Positions 1 to 5,230 of a stretch of 5,230 nt of DNA are shown one piece after another. The stretch spans positions 1 through 5,230 of the forward strand of contig CANCKV010000286.1 in the NCBI GenBank assembly GCA_947378615.1. Reading direction: 5' to 3'. The notes below the pieces were generated by a model. The model saw only the letters and a program-made list of their open reading frames with translations. It made no database searches and was not told where the DNA came from. Position numbers and translations under genes: made by a program. The stretch comes from Chitinophagaceae bacterium. GTDB lineage: Bacteria > Bacteroidota > Bacteroidia > Chitinophagales > Chitinophagaceae. The first letter of the stretch is position 1. Every line of letters starts with the position of its first letter.

Positions 1-564
1 ATCTACCCAACCAGTATGATACAGTTTGTCCATCCATTCTCTTTCCTGTGGCAAAAAACCTGAAGAATTTTTATTTCCTTTAGGGTCATGTATATCAATA
101 GGATGATGTGCAATATTATAATCACCAAGTAAAATAATCTTAGTTCTCGTTAATCTAAGATTTTGAAGGTACTCAAAAAACTCATCGAGCCATTTATACT
201 TGTACGTCTGCCTTTCTTCACCACTTGTGCCACTAGGAAAATAGGCATTTAGCAAAGTAACATCACCAAAATCAGCTCTTATTACCCTACCCTCAAAGTC
301 ACTATGGTCTATTCCATTTCCATAAAATATCGCATCAGGTTTTATTTTAGTGAAGATTGCCACTCCACTGTAACCTTTCTTTTGAGCAGAAAACCAAAAA
401 GTATGATAACCAAGTGCCTCAACTGCGCTAAAATTGGCATCTTCTTTTGTTGCCTTAGTTTCTTGCAAACAAATTATATCTGCAGGATTAGTTTCTAACC
501 ATTCAATAAATCCTTTTTTGCAAGCTGCCCTAATTCCATTTACATTATATGATACAATCCTCAT
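1..564 (-). CDS. xth: Exodeoxyribonuclease III (AP endonuclease), 3' end cut by the window edge
   Basis: This gene enters from the left edge and its reading frame is open for 188 codons from the ATG at 562-564. The protein begins MRIVSYNVNGIRAA, the standard start of the ExoIII/APE1 family of Mg-dependent phosphodiesterases. Family residues that can be seen are Asn7, the metal-binding Glu35 in CLQETK, Tyr108 in NAYFPSGTSGEERQ, and Asp148 and Asn150 in LGDYNIAHHPIDIHDP. The active-site Asp and the Asp-His pair near the C-terminus fall outside the window; about 65-70 residues are missing compared with the usual ~255. By family knowledge the enzyme cuts 5' of abasic sites and removes 3'-blocking groups in base excision repair in the cytoplasm. 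It lies 80 bp downstream of the kinase on the same strand and may have its own promoter at 619-626. The leader is A-rich, with no Shine-Dalgarno sequence. No frameshift or internal stop is present in the visible part. Confidence 0.95.
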   Translation of the reverse strand, partial: MRIVSYNVNGIRAACKKGFIEWLETNPADIICLQETKATKEDANFSAVEALGYHTFWFSAQKKGYSGVAIFTKIKPDAIFYGNGIDHSDFEGRVIRADFGDVTLLNAYFPSGTSGEERQTYKYKWLDEFFEYLQNLRLTRTKIILLGDYNIAHHPIDIHDPKGNKNSSGFLPQEREWMDKLYHTGWVD

Positions 565-618
565 TTTCTGATTTTATAAAAAAAATTCTATGATTTAATG
601 TGTTTGGAAATGTCTATA

Positions 619-626
619 CAAAACTA
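619..626 (-). promoter_or_regulatory. Candidate Bacteroidota -7 box for xth
   Basis: On the minus strand this reads TAGTTTTG, a perfect match to the Bacteroidota -7 consensus TAnnTTTG. It lies about 55 bases upstream of the xth ATG, which would give a leader of roughly 45-50 nt. The nearest upstream TTG that could act as the -33 element is 15 bases away, shorter than the usual 17-23, so the match is incomplete. If real, it lets xth be expressed apart from the kinase. The alternative is simple read-through from the kinase gene. It overlaps the last unit of the heptamer repeat at 622-649. Confidence 0.35.
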
Positions 627-649
627 ACCACTAACATCTAACAACTATC
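622..649. repeat. Four-unit heptamer tandem repeat across the kinase stop codon
   Basis: On the plus strand there are three consecutive 7-bp units of form NNCTAAC (AACTAAC, CACTAAC, ATCTAAC), followed by a fourth with one change (AACTATC). On the minus strand the pattern is GTTAGNN. The repeat begins inside the last codons of the kinase gene, includes its TAG stop (645-647) and ends in the candidate xth promoter. Short heptamer repeats of this sort occur in intergenic DNA of various bacteria. No function is evident here. Confidence 0.6.
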
Positions 650-3600
650 GAATTAATGTTTTCAAAAATTCAACTTCTTCCTTTATCCCATCTACAAAAT
701 CCTTAATGACAACGTCATTGAATACCTCTTGATATTCAAGCCCTTTTGATAATTCAGCAAGATCCCCAAAACAGGCCGACAAAGCTGTACCCTTTATTTT
801 ATGGGCAACAGTCTTTATTCCCTGTAAATCTTTTGCTGCTACAAATCCTTCGATCTCGTTTATCATATCTTCTGTAGGCTTCTCAAGGTTTTTCTTAATT
901 AGCATCAAAAATTGTTGATAGACCGCTTCATTATTTCCAAGCCTACTTTTCAATTTTTCTACATCAAAGTGATCAGTAGTATCTACTTCTGTTTCCATTT
1001 GTTCACTCTTATTATTTTCTGCATTAAATATTAACCAATGTTTTAGTACCTTTTCAATTGCGTCCTTCACAACAGGTTTACTGATATAATCGTCCATTCC
1101 AGATTCCAAGCATTTTTCCTTCTCCCCTTTTACAATCCCAGCTGTTAATGCAATAATTGGCACACGTCCTGTTGTCTCCAATTTCCTAATCGCCTCAGTA
1201 GCCTCATAGCCATTCATGTCAGGCATCTGAACGTCAATAAATACAATATTCGGTTTTTCACTCACAAATAATGCAACAGCAGCATTACCATCTACAGCTT
1301 CTAGTACAGTAGCATGTGGTAACAAACTGCTGATAATTGTTTTTGCCAAAAACATATTGACCATATTATCCTCGGCAATCAAAATTTTTGTAGTGTCAGG
1401 AATCTTGCTTAACCATTCACTTTGTCCCATTTGTTTATTATTTTCTTCTGAATGATGTTTTTTACTTAGCCTTGATAAAGAATCAAACAACTGCCTAATT
1501 TTTATTGGCTTGATAAGCCTTTGTTGAACTTCTAATTCTCGACAAGCGGAGTTAATTCCCTCATCATCAGAGGAACTATACAATAAAATGATTGGTTGAT
1601 CCTCCGATTGAATATTACTATTTCTTCTAATATTTCGAATAGTCTCTATCCCGTCCATTTCAGGCATGTGATAATCCATCAATACAACATCATACTTATT
1701 TCCTGACCTGATTTTATCTAAGGCAATGATACCACTTTCTGCTTCCTCTGTGGCAATTTGCTTCATTGCAAGCATATCTTGAAGAATGATACGATTATTC
1801 GAATTATCATCTACTATCAAAATATTTTGGATGTTATCAAGATTATCCCAAACTATTGGCTCCCCTTTCATTGACTTGAATGTAATGTCAAAATAGAAAG
1901 TACTTCCTTTTTCAGGCTGACTAATGAGTTGCAATCTACTATTCATCAATGCAAGCAACTTATTAGAAATAGTGAGGCCTAAACCTGTTCCACCGTATTT
2001 ACGAGTAGTAGAAGCGTCCTCCTGCGAAAAAGCTTCAAATATTTTTTGCTGATTCTTAGGTAGAATTCCTATTCCGGTATCACGTACAGAGAATCTAAAA
2101 TTGGTAATATCCTCTTGTCCCTTAATATTTGGCAGTGTTTGTACTTTTAGTTCAATCTCTCCTTTAGTAGTAAATTTTACCGCATTTCCTAACAAATTCA
2201 CTAACACTTGACGAAGCCTTATAGGGTCAGCCCAAATAAAACGAGGAACATCAGGAGAAATATTAAGTAACACTTCCAGATTTTTTTGATGTGCCTGATA
2301 AGTAACCACATCTGCCACCTGATTGCCAATCTCTAACAAATCACTTCTTTCAATATCAAGTTCTAGCTTTCCTGCTTCAATTTTTGAGAAATCAAGAATA
2401 TCATTGATGATGTCTAATAATGAATTGGCAGATTGATACACTGCCGACATATATTGAGTTTGAGTGGCATCTAGATTTGTTCTAAGCAATAAATCCGTGA
2501 ACCCTATCACTCCATTTAGAGGAGTTCTTATTTCGTGACTCATATTTGCCAAGAAGTCGGACTTGGCAATATTCGCAGCCTCAGCTTGTTCTTTTGCTTT
2601 TATAATCAGTTCCTCTGCCTCTTTTCTTTCACTGAGGTCAGTGTGAGTACCAAGTACTCTGAGCGGTTTCATTTCTTTCGACCATTCAATCACTTTACCG
2701 CGTGTAAGAATCCATTTATATTTTCCATCCTTACATAGCATTCGAAATTCTTTGGAGTAAAGTGGTGTTTCGCCATTGATGTGTTTGTTTAACTCATTGT
2801 AACAACCGCTAAGGTCATCAGGATGTATCCTTACCTTCCATTCATCAAAAGAATCTGCGATTTCCTCTGGTTCATACCCTATTAATTCCTTCCATTTATC
2901 AGAAAAATAGACCTTATCTGTTGATACATTCCAATCCCAAAGTCCATCGCCAGAATTTTCTAAGGCGAATTTCCATCGTTCTTCGCTTAGTCTCAAATTC
3001 CTATCTGCCTCCCGCATTTTACTTAAATCATGCCCTGTGGCATAGATGTCGCCCGAAATCTTATCCGGACTTGCACTCCACTCAATAATCTTATAAGAAT
3101 TATCTTTTGCTCTAAAACGACTTTTAGAATGTAAAGGAATCAAATATTTGGTGAGATTGTTTATTTCTTGGTGACTTGCCTTTACATCATCAGGATGAAC
3201 AAAACTAAAAAAAGGTTTTCCCACAAGTTCTTCTTCTCTCCAACCTAGCATACTTGCAAAAGCAGGATTCGTTTTTTTCAAAATCCCATCTGTACCTGTT
3301 ACACATATCAAATCGTTGGATAAATTGAATAACCGATGATAATTTTCTAATTCATTCTTTTCCTTTTGAGATACAATTTGAATGACCACTTCCTTAGCTA
3401 ACACTTCTAATCCTCTTAGCTGCGTTTCATCTAATTGACGAGGTTCCCTATCTATTACACAAAGTGTACCTAAAGCAAACCCATTAGGATCTATCAAGGG
3501 TTGTCCAAGATAATAACGAATATTAGGAATGTTTGTTACTAACGGATTCTCAATAAATCTTTCATCTTTGAGGGCATCGGTCACTTCAAAAACCTTCCCT

Positions 3601-3848
3601 TCAGCAACTGCAAATTGACAAAAAGAAATGCTTCTTGGCGTTTCCTCGGCTGATATTCCAACTTTAGATTTAAACCATTGTCGATTTTCATCTAATAGAC
3701 TCACTAATGCAATTGGAACTTTACAAATAACTGCAGCAAGCTCCGTCAGCCTGTCGAATTGTTCTTCAGGTAACGTATCAAGTATGTTATATTCTTTAAG
3801 GGCGATGAGACGCTCTTTCTCATTTGATGGTAACGGCAGATTCCCCAT
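645..3848 (-). CDS. Soluble hybrid sensor histidine kinase, GAF-PAS-PAS-HisKA-HATPase-REC-REC-Hpt
   Basis: This is a 1067-residue phosphorelay protein. A GAF domain spans ~20-160, with the common [14 protein letters not shown] and GTLCVID stretches. Two PAS domains follow at ~168-275 and ~287-408; the second ends in [12 protein letters not shown], a PAC-type end leading into a helical linker. HisKA (~428-495) carries the phospho-acceptor His438 in [12 protein letters not shown]. The ATPase domain (~535-657) has Asn555 (N box), DTGIGI at 590-595 and GGTGLGL at 619-625. Receiver 1 (~674-792) has Asp680/681, phospho-acceptor Asp725, Ser758 or Ser759 in the usual Thr/Ser position, and Lys780. Receiver 2 (~820-937) has Glu826/Asp827, Asp872, Thr902 and Lys924. 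The C-terminal Hpt domain (~960-1060) has His1016 in AHKIKG. All catalytic residues are present, so it should be active. I see no signal peptide or membrane segment, so it probably senses a cytoplasmic cue; the ligand is unknown. The ATG at 3846-3848 gives a family-typical N-terminus ([21 protein letters not shown]). No output response regulator is nearby. Confidence 0.96.
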   Translation of the reverse strand: MGNLPLPSNEKERLIALKEYNILDTLPEEQFDRLTELAAVICKVPIALVSLLDENRQWFKSKVGISAEETPRSISFCQFAVAEGKVFEVTDALKDERFIENPLVTNIPNIRYYLGQPLIDPNGFALGTLCVIDREPRQLDETQLRGLEVLAKEVVIQIVSQKEKNELENYHRLFNLSNDLICVTGTDGILKKTNPAFASMLGWREEELVGKPFFSFVHPDDVKASHQEINNLTKYLIPLHSKSRFRAKDNSYKIIEWSASPDKISGDIYATGHDLSKMREADRNLRLSEERWKFALENSGDGLWDWNVSTDKVYFSDKWKELIGYEPEEIADSFDEWKVRIHPDDLSGCYNELNKHINGETPLYSKEFRMLCKDGKYKWILTRGKVIEWSKEMKPLRVLGTHTDLSERKEAEELIIKAKEQAEAANIAKSDFLANMSHEIRTPLNGVIGFTDLLLRTNLDATQTQYMSAVYQSANSLLDIINDILDFSKIEAGKLELDIERSDLLEIGNQVADVVTYQAHQKNLEVLLNISPDVPRFIWADPIRLRQVLVNLLGNAVKFTTKGEIELKVQTLPNIKGQEDITNFRFSVRDTGIGILPKNQQKIFEAFSQEDASTTRKYGGTGLGLTISNKLLALMNSRLQLISQPEKGSTFYFDITFKSMKGEPIVWDNLDNIQNILIVDDNSNNRIILQDMLAMKQIATEEAESGIIALDKIRSGNKYDVVLMDYHMPEMDGIETIRNIRRNSNIQSEDQPIILLYSSSDDEGINSACRELEVQQRLIKPIKIRQLFDSLSRLSKKHHSEENNKQMGQSEWLSKIPDTTKILIAEDNMVNMFLAKTIISSLLPHATVLEAVDGNAAVALFVSEKPNIVFIDVQMPDMNGYEATEAIRKLETTGRVPIIALTAGIVKGEKEKCLESGMDDYISKPVVKDAIEKVLKHWLIFNAENNKSEQMETEVDTTDHFDVEKLKSRLGNNEAVYQQFLMLIKKNLEKPTEDMINEIEGFVAAKDLQGIKTVAHKIKGTALSACFGDLAELSKGLEYQEVFNDVVIKDFVDGIKEEVEFLKTLIR

Positions 3849-4237
3849 AGCTATTTTTAATAAATTCTTTTAACACAAAACTTAACTTTTAGTTTGTTAT
3901 AAATGAAAATGGTAGGCAATAAAGACAGTTTAAAATCCTTTAAGGGTTAATGTTCTATTCATTTTCATCTCTTTAATCATCTAATCAATTAATATAAAAA
4001 GTCCTCTAGAAACTTCAAATATGAGTATAATTAAAATGAATAAAAAATTTTATTATTTTATCACCTAAATTATGGTTAAAAACACACATTTAAACATCAA
4101 TTTCATCACTATCAATTAAGATTTATTTTATTTTAAAAGCAAAGTCCTTAACATAAACAATCATTTCAGGGTCTAAAACTTTCATTTATTCACCATAACA
4201 AAAAAAATGTTTTCTTCACACAAATTATACGTTAATA
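3849..4237. other. Divergent intergenic region between the kinase and recO
   Basis: This stretch of 389 bp is very AT-rich and has no credible coding frame. It must hold the start signals for the kinase (minus) and recO (plus). For the kinase, the nearest thing to a -7 box is minus-strand TAAGTTTTG at 3876-3884, which is TAnnTTTG with one extra base, about 28 bases before the ATG. This is weak. For recO I find no good TAnnTTTG match. Neither gene has a Shine-Dalgarno sequence, which is usual in Bacteroidota. A perfect 9-bp inverted repeat (3903-3911 and 3960-3968) lies on the kinase side. No tRNA-like or riboswitch-like structure was recognised. Confidence 0.7.
3903..3968. repeat. 9-bp inverted repeat, ATGAAAATG / CATTTTCAT
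   Basis: The arms at 3903-3911 and 3960-3968 are perfect reverse complements separated by 48 bases. Between them, CCTTTAAGG (CCTT-T-AAGG) forms a smaller dyad. The spacing is too long for an intrinsic terminator. Paired regulator sites upstream of the kinase are conceivable. In DNA this AT-rich, a 9-bp match within 389 bp can also arise by chance. Confidence 0.3.
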
Positions 4238-4978
4238 ATGCAATTACACAATACAAAGGGAATCGTTCTGCGGACAGTAAAGTATGGAGAATCTAGCGTT
4301 ATTACGACTGTCTATACCGAACTATTCGGTGTGCAAAGTTATATTGTAAAAGGAGTTAGACAATCCTCTAAAAAATCTAGTGGGAAGAGCACTTATTTTC
4401 AAGCAGCTGCCATTCTTGACCTTTCAGTCTATCACAACGAACAGAAACATCTGCAATTTATCAAGGAATATGCTTGGGCCTTTCCCTATCAAAGCCTTAT
4501 GTTCGATGTAATTAAGAATTGCGTTGCCATGTATATTGTCGAAATATTACTCCATGCTTTGAAACAGCCTGAAGCAAATCCAGAGTTGTTTAATTTTATT
4601 GAAGAGACATTACAACAACTCGACAAAGGAAGTTTGACAGAAACTGCCAATCTACCCCTTTATTTCATGTTGAGACTAGGAACAGAACTCGGATTTCAAA
4701 TTCAGGGAATTTATAGTAACGCTACTCCATATCTTGATTTAAGAGAAGGTTTTTTTGTAGAAAATGAACCAATTCATCCTAACTTTATTACAACAGAATT
4801 AGCAGATATTACCTCTCAAATCAATTCTATTGTTTTTTATTCCGACTTAAGTCATATTAAGCTAAATAAAATTGTTAGAAGAAAGCTATTGGAAATATTT
4901 GGTCAATACTTGTCATTACATATCTCTGATTTTGGTTCATTAAAGTCTTTAGCTGTATTGCAGGAGATTCTAGGATAA
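4238..4978 (+). CDS. recO: DNA repair and recombination protein RecO
   Basis: The protein has 246 residues, the normal size for RecO (E. coli about 242). RecO works with RecR (and RecF) to load RecA onto SSB-coated single-stranded DNA and to anneal strands during gap repair. The N-terminal part (~1-80) is the OB-fold domain; its opening HNTKGIVLRTVKYGESS, followed by VYTELFGVQSYIVKGVR, is the hallmark of Bacteroidota RecO. The remainder is the helical C-terminal domain, including LPLYFMLRLGTELGFQ. Only one cysteine (Cys95) is present, so the four-cysteine zinc site of some RecO proteins is absent. The ATG at 4238 is the only in-frame start: upstream the frame reaches a TAA at 4196-4198 with no other ATG. 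The gene is divergent from the kinase and its downstream gene is not in view. It is complete, with no sign of transfer or damage. Confidence 0.96.
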   Translation: MQLHNTKGIVLRTVKYGESSVITTVYTELFGVQSYIVKGVRQSSKKSSGKSTYFQAAAILDLSVYHNEQKHLQFIKEYAWAFPYQSLMFDVIKNCVAMYIVEILLHALKQPEANPELFNFIEETLQQLDKGSLTETANLPLYFMLRLGTELGFQIQGIYSNATPYLDLREGFFVENEPIHPNFITTELADITSQINSIVFYSDLSHIKLNKIVRRKLLEIFGQYLSLHISDFGSLKSLAVLQEILG

Positions 4979-5230
4979 ATAATTATCGTTATTTCTATAT
5001 TTTATAACAAACCTATGAATACTCTCAATATAAATTTTAAACTCGAATTAAAGATATCACTGACGAACAACCTACTCATTAACTATAAATTATCCATCCG
5101 TCTAATCAAAAGCAATGTCCAATGAGTTACTTTCAATACCCTACCAACTACTTGTCATTCTCATACATTCAACTTCAATTCCCGACCAATCACTAGCTAT
5201 TCCATCCTTATCCATTGAATAGCAAATCAA
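4979..5230. other. Non-coding tail after recO, no gene recognised
   Basis: There is no convincing coding frame in these 252 bases. The longest ATG-started frame, 5015-5125 plus, would encode a 36-residue low-complexity peptide rich in Asn, Leu, Ile and Lys, with no ribosome-binding signal and no recognisable family. A minus-strand frame is open from the right edge to a TAG at 5141-5143 (29 codons), but it is short and coincides with the G-depleted repeat tract, so it is not called. A 6-bp all-AT inverted repeat just after the recO stop (4977-4982 with 4989-4994) is too weak to call a terminator. Confidence 0.6.
5129..5218. repeat. Two diverged tandem copies of a ~43-47 bp unit in a G-depleted tract
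   Basis: Copy 1 (5129-5171) starts ACTTTCAATACCCTACCAA. Copy 2 (5172-5218) starts ACTTCAATTCCCGACCAA and follows directly. With one gap, 16 of the first 19 bases match; the second halves are only loosely alike. Across 5131-5210 the plus strand has about 3 G against about 27 C, a strong strand skew not seen in the genes. No coding explanation was found. It may be a decayed repeat or a spacer family common in this genome. Confidence 0.4.

Noticed and set aside
304..498. Plus-strand open frame of 64 codons
   Set aside because: It lies antisense within the clearly coding xth gene and has no family resemblance.
2535..2738. Plus-strand open frame of 67 codons
   Set aside because: It is antisense to the HisKA/PAS region of the kinase; its Phe/Cys-rich composition is that of a shadow frame.
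3628..3873. Plus-strand open frame of 81 codons overlapping the kinase start
   Set aside because: It is almost wholly antisense to the conserved GAF domain, with no recognisable product.
4039..4054. AT-only near-palindrome AATAAAA-aa-TTTTATT
   Set aside because: The composition makes such palindromes likely by chance, and the 2-base loop cannot form the full hairpin.
3998..4148. Direct repeat AAAGTCCT at 3998-4005 and 4141-4148
   Set aside because: An 8-bp match is about what chance gives in a region of this length.
4977..4994. Possible recO terminator (AAATAA / TTATTT)
   Set aside because: A 6-bp stem made only of A-T pairs and without a clean T-run is too weak for an intrinsic terminator.
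5015..5125. 36-codon plus-strand frame just after recO
   Set aside because: Low-complexity Asn/Leu/Ile/Lys peptide, no ribosome-binding signal, no known family; expected by chance in AT-rich DNA.
5141..5230. Minus-strand frame open to the right edge, possibly the tail of a neighbouring gene
   Set aside because: Only 29 codons, and it coincides with the skewed repeat tract. Flanking sequence is needed before calling it.

Overview
This AT-rich window looks like ordinary chromosomal DNA from a member of the Bacteroidota (Cytophagia/Sphingobacteriia-like). The evidence is the style of the ExoIII and RecO proteins, A-rich leaders without Shine-Dalgarno sequences, and a perfect Bacteroidota-type -7 box (TAnnTTTG). 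The genus cannot be fixed from the sequence alone.

Layout: (1) Positions 1-564, minus strand, hold the N-terminal 188 codons of an exodeoxyribonuclease III (xth). Its C-terminus lies beyond the left edge. (2) Positions 565-644 are a short spacer with a candidate xth promoter and a small heptamer tandem repeat that runs into the end of the next gene. (3) Positions 645-3848, minus strand, encode a 1067-residue soluble hybrid sensor histidine kinase with the order GAF-PAS-PAS-HisKA-HATPase-REC-REC-Hpt. (4) Positions 3849-4237 are a very AT-rich divergent intergenic region that must carry the kinase and recO start signals. (5) Positions 4238-4978, plus strand, encode the recombination mediator RecO, complete. 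(6) Positions 4979-5230 contain no convincing gene. The last ~100 bases are strongly G-depleted on the plus strand and contain two diverged tandem copies of a ~43-47 bp unit.

How the genes relate: xth and recO are housekeeping DNA repair genes (base excision repair and RecFOR recombination). The kinase between them is a cytoplasmic signalling protein whose phosphate path can be traced from His438 through a receiver Asp to Hpt His1016. No DNA-binding response regulator is present here, so its output partner is encoded elsewhere. Its position between two repair genes does not by itself imply a role in repair. I found no mobile element, CRISPR array, tRNA/rRNA gene, toxin-antitoxin pair or defence system, and nothing that amounts to a new biological system. 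The points most worth a second look are the small repeats in the spacers.
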